64,000 nt of DNA, from positions 2,170,001 to 2,234,000 of the forward strand of contig JAKUDP010000006.1 in the NCBI GenBank assembly GCA_022570795.1. The letters run 5' to 3'. Source of the DNA: Sphaerulina vaccinii. Its lineage: Eukaryota; Ascomycota; Dothideomycetes; Mycosphaerellales; Mycosphaerellaceae. Both the position numbers and the translations under genes were made by a program. The notes under the pieces are model-generated. The model worked only from the letters and a program-made list of their open reading frames with translations. It was not told the origin of the DNA and ran no database searches. Shown here piece by piece: positions 1-9,610 of this stretch (the stretch's first letter is position 1; every line of letters begins with the position of its first letter).

Positions 1-868
1 TCAAGATCAGATGGATGACTCTGCAGGCCACAGTATCTCCCCAAGCTTCGTCGAAGGATCCGAAAGGTTTGAGGTCGAGTTGGAGAGTACAGTCAAGCAC
101 ATTGGCATAGACCTGGTTGGGTCCTGTACAGCGCTGGACGATCAATGGGCAGAGGAAAAGAGGGATGAACTTCTGTATGACAAGAGCGCCGAAGTCAAAG
201 CCTGTGCCTGCTTGAACCCAAGCTTCGAGATTGGGAATCCAGGCATGATATCGCTCAACTTGTCCATATTGATCAAATTGCCAGAATGCGACCTGCAAAG
301 TCAGCCTCTCCCTTTTCACAGTATGCTCGCGCAAGAGGACTGCAGTGCTCACCTGACTCAATGTAGATACCGGCACACTAGAATCCACAACTCCAGTGTT
401 GGGATCCACTTTTCCAGTTCTGAGATACACCACACTTGCCGCAACATTCGGACATCCAGATGTAAATTCCACAACATCAGCCTGATAGATCGCCACGCCT
501 TGGAACTCCGGGTCACTTGGGACTGGTGCGAGTGCGAAGAAGTACTCGATGGAGTCATCGAAGCCCTCGAATTCTCCAACGGGACTGACTCGGCCTACGG
601 AGGTGTTGCTGAAGAGTCCTGGTGGCACTTCTGAGGATCCTTTCTTGACAATGTTGTAGTTTGCAGGATAGACTGTCAAGTCGTAGATCCTGCGAATCGT
701 GTTTAAGTTCCGTTGCGCAAAGTCCGGGAGGTAGGGCTGTGGAAGGTCGTATTGGGAGCGTTTCTCAATCTGATTGTGCTCATCTCTCTCTCGGGCGTGG
801 TGATGATGTTTGTGCAATGCAGCGATGACATGACTGGAAAGGAGAAGCAGATAGGATCTGAGCCTCAT
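1..868 (-). CDS. secreted fungal protein, 3' truncated by the window edge
   Basis: Read on the minus strand from an ATG at 868 (MRLRSYLLLLSSHVIA), with exon 1 at 353-868, a 60-nt intron at 293-352 (GTGAGC..TGCAG, phase 0) and exon 2 running off the window at base 1. 269 residues are visible. A short hydrophobic leader is followed by a His-rich stretch and a Lys-Arg pair near residue 37, which suggests secretion and perhaps Kex2-like trimming. The middle is a mixed alpha/beta-like region; the C-terminal part has the pattern C..C.GPNQ....C then PFGSFDEAWGD..CR..H, which I recognise from uncharacterised secreted proteins of many fungi. Fold and function are unknown; an NTF2/SnoaL-like fold is only a guess. 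The long plus-strand ORF over it is antisense. Confidence 0.82.
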   Translation of the reverse strand, partial: MRLRSYLLLLSSHVIAALHKHHHHARERDEHNQIEKRSQYDLPQPYLPDFAQRNLNTIRRIYDLTVYPANYNIVKKGSSEVPPGLFSNTSVGRVSPVGEFEGFDDSIEYFFALAPVPSDPEFQGVAIYQADVVEFTSGCPNVAASVVYLRTGKVDPNTGVVDSSVPVSTLSQVSTAVLLREHTVKRERLTLQVAFWQFDQYGQVERYHAWIPNLEAWVQAGTGFDFGALVIQKFIPLFLCPLIVQRCTGPNQVYANVLDCTLQLDLKPFGSFDEAWGDTVACRVIHLIL

Positions 869-1503
869 GATTCGTAGCTATGTCTTTTCGTGAGTGCTAC
901 CGAGCCTTCTGATGCTGTATGGGCTTTTCTCCGGTTGTGCCGCTTGTTTGTGCTACACTAAAAGCGTGAAGAAGACAAGAAAAATCCACCTTCGCAGGTC
1001 GAACCAAGAGATGAGGTTCTATCAAGGTTCGCCAAAGTATCCTGGTCTGCCGAAATGAGATCTCGGTATTGAGGTATATTTGAACCGAGCATTTCGGCCG
1101 TAGAGTAGTGAATGCTGTACAGCAGTGCCATTACAGTCAGTAGCAGGCAGGTACAGGAAGAAGAAGACGTGTGCGTGCGGCAGGTTCTGAATCTTTGGTG
1201 GTATATGTGGCCTGGTGAGCAAGTTTGCCGTGTTCTCGGCTTCTTCAGCAGAGCATGGGTATCCTTGCAATTGCGATCCATGCGATACAAACACGTCCAC
1301 GGCACGTGTTGCCGGCTGGTATAGTACATGAATGTCGCTATTGTCAGATCTGTGCAACTCCCTTATGTCCCGACCGTCCCCTGATAGTGCAGCCATGAGT
1401 GATGATGGTAATGTCTCCAATTCAGCCTTCCCTCAAGCAGTGCGCCGAGACTGCGAGCCTGTCAGCTTAGAAGTCGATGCCGATGGCGAGATGCGCGTAC
1501 TCT
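869..1503. other. intergenic, nothing recognised
   Basis: Upstream region of the minus-strand secreted-protein gene. Short ORFs occur on both strands but none has a convincing start, codon bias or family likeness. Confidence 0.5.
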
Positions 1504-1916
1504 TCAGTGAAGCTTCTTGCAATGGTAGGACCACATGCCCTCATAGTAATCTTCGGCAGCATCCCAAATGCCGCGAGCAGCCTCGATCTTGCCGGTGTTG
1601 TAGTGTAAATCGTAGGCGAGCATGAACTTGATGCGAGTAGCATCCTCCGACGACTCGACGTTGGGGTTGGCGAGGTCCCAAGCGGACACAGCGTCCTCCC
1701 ACTCCTTAGGGTACCTGGAGCAGCACATCAAAATTAGCAAGTGTCTCTGGAAAGCCTGGATTGTCTTTGCTCGGGCTGTATGAATGCCCAGCGCCGCAGT
1801 ACGTACTCGTCCAGGCCGATGTCACGAAGAAGTTCTTCTGTGTGTGTCATTGTCGAGGAATTGGCCGAAAGCGCGCCCACTGCCTCGATGAGACTGTTGA
1901 GGGTGATGGTAGCCAT
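1504..1916 (-). CDS. small conserved-looking protein of unknown function, 106 aa, one intron
   Basis: Two exons on the minus strand: 1807-1916 and 1504-1714, with a 92-nt intron whose donor is GTACGT, branch site GCTAAT and acceptor CCAG. The splice joins two incomplete ORFs in frame (..GLDE/YPKEWED..), giving 106 codons. The product is acidic, rich in Ala, Glu and aromatic residues, and predicted to be mostly helical (MATITLNSLIEAV, then AWDLANPNVESSEDATR, then EAARGIWDAAEDYYEGMW). There is no signal peptide or membrane segment. I do not recognise the family. The exon/intron model is well supported because all three splice signals are near consensus and the frame is restored exactly. Confidence 0.75.
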
Positions 1917-2149
1917 CCTGGTTGTTCTCTGGATTGAAACTCGATTTCGTGAGTGATGTGGCGGGGCTGCAGATGGTACAGTGTGTTTCCGTTGCGTGGA
2001 GGTGTTGACGTGTGGATGGAAACAACTCGAGGAGGCGCTAGACCATAACCTGAGGCAAGCCGTGGAGCTGTGATGTCTCCATTTTTCGGAGCGTCTGCTC
2101 CGCGAACATCAACTAGCGCGAGCTCATTGCCATTGGCCTTCGCGTTGGT

Positions 2150-2545
2150 AGATCCTTCTTAGCGCGCTTGGCAAATTCTGAGTATCAAAGATCCCCAGCT
2201 TGCCTCCCCAAACACACCTCCTTTCTTCTTCATAATGAACGGGGTCGCGATGGGGGGCTTGGGGCGACAAGACGCATCGACGACCGCGTTACTCGCGAAT
2301 GAGGGCGGGTCACTCACGAGACCACCTCAATCCAATCAACACAACTTCATTGCACTGCGAGGATTGTTGTTGGTTGTGGACTTTGATCTTCGGATCGAGG
2401 TTCGAGGGCAAATTTTTGCTTTCCACCACTGCTTGCAGTACACTTTTTCATCACATTCGTTGCCCTTGGGCAGTGGCTTGGAGAAGAATTTTGTCTGCGT
2501 CTCGAACGCATCGTCGCCTTCGTTGTCCCACACGCAGTCGCCCAT
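2150..2545. repeat. diverged direct duplication, copy 1
   Basis: Shares with copy 2 the ordered blocks 'tagcgYgcttggca', 'ccactgcttgcagt', 'tttttcatca' and 'agtggcttggagaagaa' at similar spacing. On the minus strand this copy keeps an open frame (..FFSKPLPKGNECDEKVYCKQWWKAK..), so it may derive from a small gene, but no start or family is clear. Confidence 0.5.
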
Positions 2546-2989
2546 GCTGTTGTTGCTTCGAATCCACTACAAGCAACACGCAGAGCCTTAAGTCGTTCTC
2601 GGCCTGCGGTTGCCAATAGAACTGTGCCTCTACTCCCCGCTCGCCTACCGTCTCCGTGTTGTAGCGCTGAGTACACTAGAATGTCCAGCGTTCCACCATG
2701 CTGCCACCACATCAAGGTGCTGAAAAGCAGCGAGCAGCCCTCAGACAGCTGGAGTCCGTATGCTGTTCAAGCCCGCCACTGCTGGCCAGCATGAGGAACC
2801 TCGCTGTAACATGCAATGGCCCGCTCCCATCAATCACCGTGGCACAGATGTGGCCAACCAATCTGTCAACCTCAAGCCCGCCTGTCCTCCATCTTCAAGC
2901 ACGGACAAAATCTCATCTCGACAGAGGGGTAGCTACATCCTTAACACTCCGACCTCGCTGACCTCTGCTCATTGGCTCCAGACTTGTTG

Positions 2990-3290
2990 ATCTTCATTAG
3001 CGTGCTTGGCACTTTTGCCAGCTTAAGTACTCTCCAACTTTCTCAACTCTTTCTGTTTCTCTTCTATGGCTTTGCGTCGAGAGTGAGGGTGCTCATGAAT
3101 CCCCTCCTCCTCCGGACCATTAACCGCCCTACCTATAAGGTACGGGGTATTGTCAGGTTTAAGCTGGACGCCTGGGCACAATTTTTGTTGTCTTCCACTG
3201 CTTGCAGTGTGTTCTTTTTCATCATGTTCATTGCTGTTCGCAGCGGTGGCTTGGAGAAGAGGTCTCCATTGCTCATGTCTGTTGACATGG
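2990..3290. repeat. diverged direct duplication, copy 2
   Basis: Same block order as copy 1 (gcttggca, cactgcttgcagt, tttttcatca, ggtggcttggagaaga). The minus-strand frame reads ..LFSKPPLRTAMNMMKKN.., matching copy 1 only at the FSKP core. Both copies lie in the same orientation about 0.8 kb apart. Confidence 0.5.
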
Positions 3291-3657
3291 CTGCGTCCCG
3301 TGCGTCGTGAAGGTCTGCTGCTCCAGCTTCTGCGCACGATAATCCGCCATGTTGCTGCTCACAAGGCGTCTTGCGGCGGTGCTGCGAACATGGCTCAAGC
3401 AGACTAGCAGACACATAGTCGTATTACTTCCGGCATGAGCCAGACGTCGGCGACAAGCACGCGCCTTTATTATTTTCGTAATGCGTGGATCTCGAGTTCT
3501 TGCCGTTTCGCACGAATCTTTCCTGCTCGACACCGAGCTTGCAAGATAACCTTTTTGTCTCCAACGAAGACCTCCAATCATCACACACATTCAACCATCA
3601 CCGCTCACACAACCAAGCACGACGTCATCTTCACCACTGAATAGCCTGCCACTCAAG

Positions 3658-3898
3658 ATGGATGCAAACGTGAGACCTACTGACACGCTCCTCGACATTG
3701 TGCTGATATTCCTTCCAGGCCGCCGAAAGTGCTCGCGTAGAGACTGCAGCGCGTCTCAAGGAGATCAGAGAGCGCCACGATCGAATCATCCAGCAGAATA
3801 AAGCCATCATCATTCGCATCAGTCTCGCGACGCGCGAGCTGGCTGAGCTCAAACACAAGAGCGAGGAGGATAGGGAGGCATTCTTGCGCGGCGCCTAA
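3658..3898 (+). CDS. 63-aa coiled-coil protein, one intron
   Basis: Exon 1 is only 12 nt (ATG GAT GCA AAC, 3658-3669), followed by a 49-nt intron 3670-3718 (GTGAGA..TTCCAG) and exon 2 at 3719-3898 ending TAA. The protein is MDAN joined to AAESARVETAARLKEIRERH and continues as one charged helix with a heptad-like pattern to its C-terminus (EDREAFLRGA). It looks like a short coiled coil; there is no signal peptide or known domain. The minus-strand ORF over the same DNA is antisense. A partial protein-kinase relic begins directly downstream on the same strand. Confidence 0.65.
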
Positions 3899-3932
3899 AC
3901 CGAGTTGTGGCTGAGTATGGGCCTCGATTCTT

Positions 3933-4140
3933 GACTATACTACCAAGATAGGTATGTCAAGGCTGTTGTTTTCATTCTCGAGAACAGTCGCTGACACCTT
4001 CTAGATGTCTGGTCCACTGGCTGCGTCATGACGGAGCTGGTTCTGGTCTGTCTCGGATCACTGGGATACTGTGGACTCAGGTCTATCGACATGGGCCACT
4101 GGCTGCGACATGGCGGAGCTGATGCTGGACTCGAACAAAC
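3933..4140 (+). pseudogene. fragments of a GSK-3/CMGC-like protein kinase (subdomain IX), present twice
   Basis: A short segment reads DYTTKI, then a good intron 3952-4004 (GTATGT, branch GCTGACAC, TAG), then DVWSTGCVMTELVL. This matches the end of the activation segment and subdomain IX of fungal GSK-3 kinases (xYTTKIDVWSTGCVMAELML). About 90 nt on, a second related piece reads STWATGCDMAELMLDSNKRAFEGE, apparently after a small indel. No N-lobe, HRD or DFG region is found around it, so this is a relic of duplicated kinase exons rather than a working gene. The identification rests on pattern memory only. Confidence 0.5.
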
Positions 4141-5070
4141 GCGCTTTCGAGGGCGAGCTTCCAACCAGACAGGCCAAGTATAGGGCAACATGGTCCCAAG
4201 ACAAGCGCCAGTCCAGGATAAGCACAATTTGCTTCTCCTGTTTGTGTCGCAGGAGGTGGGAGAATACCGCGTAAGTCAATCGTCATCTGTGAGCTATCGA
4301 TCTGCCAGCTGATACCTTTAACAGTTGAAGCAAGCTTGGGCGAGAAGTCCAATCCTGTCAGGAGAAAAAGCGTCAGAGCCAGCAGGTAAGGGAAAAGTAA
4401 AGGCTGAAGGCGTAGGCGATCGAGTACACGATAGCTCGGTCATGCTCTCGAGAGTGCGCTGTTCCAGCTCATGCTTGTGACCATAGACGTAGCACGAATG
4501 AGAAATGATCAATCACAGCCATTCATGTCCCTCGCAGAAGCCATTTTCCCTACCAGGCTGGCTTTACGGCGACCGCAGGCTCAAGCACTGTCTACGATGA
4601 TCTGAGGCCTTGTCCGGCTCTAGAGATATGCCTACTTCCATTGTTCAAGGTCGGCACCTCGTGGTATCCTGACTGACTGAGCAATCCCGTTGAACTGCAG
4701 ACAGATGACTGTGCTGACGGACTGGTCGATCATGGTTGAAAAGGTAGATAAGATCAGGTCAAGGATCCCTTCTGGGCGACTGCTCTCCCATCATGTGTGG
4801 TCACGCAAGTCTGCTGGAGCTGTTCGTAACCATCGTGTCAGGAGAATGCATCACTGCACGAGGCGTCTCTCACACAGTCCTGCTGCACAGCCTTTGGGGT
4901 AGCTATGCTCAACCTGATGTATGGCGTTGTCGTTCAGTATAAGTTCTGGCAATGCCAAGCCCAAGCTTGAAGTTCTTCACCTAAGTTTCAAACTCAACTT
5001 CTTGCCACCTCCACTTTACCAACAACATCGAAATTCTCGCACGACATCAATCGCACCAACAACCATCGAG
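4141..5070. other. no gene supported
   Basis: Only short unconvincing ORFs. The right end is the likely promoter and 5' leader of the gene starting at 5196. Confidence 0.4.
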
Positions 5071-5128
5071 GTAAGTAGTAACGCTCGTGGAGATGTATCT
5101 CATGCACACAAGACTGACCATTGTGCAG
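5071..5128 (+). other. intron in the 5' leader of the 5196 gene
   Basis: GTAAGT donor, branch ACTGAC and GTGCAG acceptor give a clean 58-nt intron just upstream of the ATG at 5196. Confidence 0.55.
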
Positions 5129-5195
5129 ATTTCTTTGTCCGCCGCCTTTGTTTCTCCTCCTCGAATCGCTTCTCTCCAAGCAAAGCCCGGCCGCC

Positions 5196-5498
5196 ATGCC
5201 CACTATCATCACTGGGTGCCAATGCCCACGCGACCTTCACTCTCCTGGAGAGGTCGACGAATGTACGAGCGAGGGCGCTGTTTTGCAATGGGAGAGCAAG
5301 GCACGACATGTCGTGCGCAAGATTAGAAGATACTTCCGCCGGGGTAAAGAGCTTCGACAATGGAAGCGAGATATGCGGACACCATACGCACTCGATGCGA
5401 AGCAATTTACCGCCTTTCAATCACCTGCACCACCGCACCACCATTTCGATGAACGAGAGCTGATCGCGCTGCCGCAATACCAAGTAAGGCGCGAGTGA
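5196..5498 (+). CDS. hypothetical basic protein, 100 aa
   Basis: The ATG at 5196 sits in a good context (gccgccATGc) and lies downstream of a convincing leader intron. The product begins MPTIITGCQCPRD, carries an Arg/Lys-rich central helix (ARHVVRKIRRYFRRGKELRQW) and ends with a His/Pro-rich tail. No family is recognised. The stop lies a few bases after a GTAAGG that could act as a donor, and the next 200 nt are open in another frame (..VEELRKRCKSWMKET..), so the true gene may continue with an extra intron or may carry a frameshift. The region is the left flank of the exon/intron module array. Confidence 0.45.
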   Translation: MPTIITGCQCPRDLHSPGEVDECTSEGAVLQWESKARHVVRKIRRYFRRGKELRQWKRDMRTPYALDAKQFTAFQSPAPPHHHFDERELIALPQYQVRRE

Positions 5499-5699
5499 AG
5501 CCGGTCGAGGAGCTCAGAAAGAGGTGCAAGAGCTGGATGAAGGAGACCTCACAGCCACCACCGCGCCGCTTCGAGCGCGCTGGCATCACCACCATGCCGC
5601 CCCAAATTGCCTCTCGCCAGCCGCCCTCCGACCATCCTCAACAACCGAGCTCACCGAGCAAGCGCACTCGCAGTAACGCCCGCCTGCCGCGGCAGCAGA

Positions 5700-8600
5700 G
5701 AGATGTAGTAAGTCGAAATGTCTCCTCCTCATTTCAGCGACATATGATGAACACCTTCCCCTATCACCTGATGCGATGAATGGCATTGCCCGTCGCGAAG
5801 CGTCTTCATGGGGAGTCTGCAAAGGCTTGACGAGTGATGCGTCGGCTCTGCTATGGCCTGGCGGAGTGATCGAAACCTCCCCGGCCGGTACGCAACAACC
5901 GGAGGACAGTACGCTACGCGGAAGAGAGTATTGACAACAGACGCTTCGAAGGGCTGTCCGCAAGAGATTTCGTTGGGTCTTCAGCGCAGCGCTGTCCCGG
6001 ACATTCTGCCTGCTGAAGACTTTCTGACTCGTCGCCCCCACACCTTACTACACCACATCGACTTCTAACGACGTTGTGCTGACTTTCATCCACCAGGCAT
6101 CTTGATATCTCGTCACAGACACGTAGCAAGGCAACCAGGTCACTGTCGTCGTTTCGGTCTCGCCAAGAAGTATGGCCGCGCCATTCCGACAAAAAATGCC
6201 CGGCACCACCACGACTCATCCCCAGTTTGAGCCCAAGATGCCAGCACAGCGTAACAGCGGGAGCCCGAGCAAGGTTACGCCAAAGGACAAGAAGGAAGAG
6301 AAGACCTTCAGCTGCACACCGCACACCACAGCAGTCGGACAGTGACTTTGGAAAGACACAAGCCAGAATTCAAGCTCAATGCGGCATGCTGCGTCGCCTT
6401 GCGACAAACAAGCCAAAGCAGGAAGCCGAGATCGACTTCAACGACAACTGCGACCACAAGGCCGAGAGAGATATTGCACAGCGGCTGCCTTGAATCCGTC
6501 CGGATCTCGTCTTTAGACAGCACATCCTTCCTGGCTCCCAGCAAGAGGTAAATTCAGAAACTTGCCTCCAGGTCCTCACGAAAGTGCTTTGTCGTTGCTG
6601 CAGCCTCAGACTACGAGCTCGACGAGCGTTGTAAGTCAAAGCCCACCTCAGCCCTTCTCCTTCTGCATCTATGATGACTACAATCCTCAAACTTCACTGA
6701 GCTTCACGGCTTTGAAGACAAACCGACTCATTCTGAGCTGCTTTCCGCCTCCACGCATTTGTACCTAATCCGGCACAAGTCGTCGCTGATCTGAACCCGC
6801 ATCATAGTGCTCGATACTTCTTCCACGCCTCTTCAGGACCAGGCAAGGTAAGCAAATCATCTCTCGTCTTCCCTCCTCCGCATTATGATGACTATCAAAC
6901 CATAGCTGAGCTTCACGGCTCAGCTTGGTCTCGTTCGTTCCGAGATATTTCTCGTTGGAGACAACCTAGTTTCTGATACTCATGTCATTCCCATCAACAC
7001 AAAGATCTCTTCGCAAAAGCTATTGCTGACCAGCACATGACAGCCAACATCTCTTCCGTGCATAGCTCCAGGACCAGGTAAGGTAAGCCCATCTTCTGTC
7101 TTTCTCCTTCCTCCACGTCATGATGATTTTACCAAGAACAAGGTCTTGTTCGGACTGAGATACCCTTGAAATCAATTGGTGGCTTCCTTTGGAAGTCTTT
7201 CTGAGATGCTTTCAACTCCAACCAACACAAATGCCCTTTGCAAAGGCTATCGCTGACCAGAACGTGACAGCAGACATCGCTTCCGCACACAGCTCCAGGA
7301 CCAGGCAAAGTAAGTACTTCCTCTTACTCCCTTTCCCGGCACAACATGATGAGTCCAAAACCCAAAATACTTTGATTTCTCTGAGCTTCACGGCTCTGAA
7401 GATAACCTGGCTTTCTGACATGCTTCTTAATCCCATCAATGCATGCACCGTTTTCCGAACTCTATCACTGACTAGGACATGACAGTCCTCGGCGTCTTTC
7501 CGGCGTGGATCTCCAGGACCAGACAAAGTAAGCACCCGCATTCCTCATTTCCTTCCCTATACGACATGATGAGAAGCACAACCCAACTCTCCTAAGGCCT
7601 GGCTGTAAATTGAGGACTAGTAGGGCCTTACGCACTGACCGATCTGCTCTACTTCGCAACACATCTCAAGATCCGACAAGATGAACAGCTGCTGACAATC
7701 CGAGCAGGTGCCGATACTGCTGGCCTTCCTTGAACTTCAAGGTATGACCACAGTCCCCCATCGTCCACCACACCAACGTGTAATGATGAACCGTCGTCTG
7801 CCTTTCCACTCGAACAAGCACATTGCCCGTCGCAGAGCAGCATGACCAAGTTATCGTGCCTGAGCAGGGGCCAGACGAGAAGCTTAGGTAGTATGTGGTC
7901 TGCGATGATCAGCAACCCAAGTTGATCACCAGACGGACTCGGGCTCTGAAGGGCTGTGCTTGACCAACATGAGGATTGCGGTCTAAAAATCAGCGGCAGA
8001 AAGAGGTCGGAGGCCAGATGGGAGAGAGACTTTTTAGTCCTCGGGATTTCTGACATGCACATCCAGCATCCACTTATACCCAGCACTTGTTGCAAAGAAC
8101 ACATGCTAATGCGGATCCACAGATACACAGCACGAGCATCTCGGCCAGAACCCGTGATCACCAGGTAAGACAAACATTTTCCTCTCCCACCACAAAGCAC
8201 CATGATGAACTACATCTGCCTTGCCACTCGAACAAGCATATCGCACGTCGCGGAGTAGCACACCGGAGTTATCGTCCAGCGATCCGAGAGGTGAACTGGA
8301 GTCGAGAGAAGCTCGTCGGGAGTATGAGGTCTGGAGCACAATTGGCATTGCTGGTGAGCCTGCCATTGTGGCAGACGAACGCGGGCTCCGAAGGGCTGTG
8401 CTTGGCCTATTGATGAGTGGGAAGTGGGTCTATTCAACATTTGGACGGAGCAGGCAGATGGACTGGCACTGGCACCTTGACATGTCACCAGGAACTGAGA
8501 TGTGCATGCATCCACAGAAATGACTCGTGATCTTGAGGAAGACCAGATGCTGACCAGAACGAGTTCGCAGGTATCGAAACAACATCAGCCAATCGCACCA

Positions 8601-9610
8601 ACAGCTCCGAACAGCAGCGGTAAGTCCCAGCAATCTGCCTTTCTCCTTTTGCGCGTATGATGAAAATCCGGTCGAGGTCCACCGAATCCCTTGGACCTCG
8701 AATTTCTCCAATGCGACTCATCCACTTGCCCGTCGCGAAGCTTGCCTCTGTCCGAAGTCCATCTGCGGGAGGGAGAATCCAGCCACGGCTGCGTCGAACA
8801 TGCTTTGAAAGATACCCTGCAACACCATCACGAGGTTATCGGAAGGTGTAGTGGACCTTCCTGATGAGTGCTCTTTAGGCTCATCGTGCGAGCTTCGAAG
8901 GGCGTGGCGCAGATGCGGAGCGATGCAATTCATGGCCGTCGGCCATGATTGCTTCGCCATAACATACATTCCTGATGGCGCGCTGCCATGAACATGATGT
9001 GCACGAACAACTCCTTATGCATGGATGCTGACAGAGATGCAGAACAATTGCGAGCCTAATGCACAGCACCACTTCCGAATGCAGCAAGCAGTCGTTTTCT
9101 TCTTGTCGCCACTTTCGCAGCATTCAGGCAAGTATCCGAAACTAAACACATGCCCTGACTTCCATCAATGATGATCAAAAGTCTCATCGAGCGACGACAG
9201 CTGCTGCATGCCACAGGATGCAGTGGGACCGAGCCATGACGTGAACCACTGTTAGTTCTGAGATGCAACCGTCTCACACCACTCGAAGCCCAACAGCATC
9301 GATGTCCAGACTGACCTTGTGCACAGGTTGAACAGCAAGCAGAAGCAGAAGCTCGCGCAGATAGCAGCACCCCTCCTCGGAAGCCGATGCTCAAGCACAA
9401 CGCCAGAACCAGCATGACAGAGTTTCTCCTGACAGAGCACGACGAGTGAGCTGTCCGCGATCTTTGCAGTGGTGTGTCCTCAAGTAGGCGCAGTCCGTCT
9501 TTCCCCATGCACCAAGGAGCGACGCAATGATGATAACACTTCGCAACTGTCGGAAACGGCACAAAGGTCGAGACTGAAAGTTCCAGGCATCATGATGTAA
9601 AAGCTGAGGC
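5700..9610 (+). repeat. array of about 220-bp intron-plus-microexon modules
   Basis: At least nine sites share the plan: donor-like GTAAG(T/C/A), 30-40 nt of pyrimidine-rich DNA, then ATGATGA; see about 5706, 6630, 6841, 7081, 7310, 7529, 8165 and 8620, with weaker ones near 7742, 9127 and 9529. From 6630 to 7740 the spacing is close to 215-235 bp and several modules end in a branch/acceptor-like CTGACCAG..TGACAG followed by a 39-42 nt segment ending CTCCAGGACCAG(R)CAA(R) just before the next donor. A larger 430-440 bp unit is visible at 7750-8620 (shared 'cccgtcgcRgag', 'cgggctcYgaagggctgtgcttg'). This could be a gene with many duplicated tiny exons or a decayed duplication. Confidence 0.55.
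6200..6350 (+). other. open segment with a VTPKDKKEEKTF motif, related to one at 26.1 kb
   Basis: About 40 nt here (ggttacgccaaaggacaaga and following) match the segment near 26124-26155 at most positions and give VTPKDKKEEKTF against VAPKDKTKEKTF. An ORF from an ATG near 6201 covers it for 49 codons. It suggests a shared exon between two gene-poor loci; the function is unknown. Confidence 0.4.

Larger units (their letters stand above)
1917..3657. other. intergenic stretch holding a diverged duplication
   Basis: No gene is supported here. The notable content is a pair of related segments (about 2150-2545 and 2990-3290), annotated separately. Confidence 0.5.

Noticed and set aside
11..634. 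207-codon plus-strand ORF at the left edge
   Set aside because: It is antisense to the two-exon secreted-protein gene, which has a signal peptide, consensus splice sites and a recognisable C-terminal pattern.
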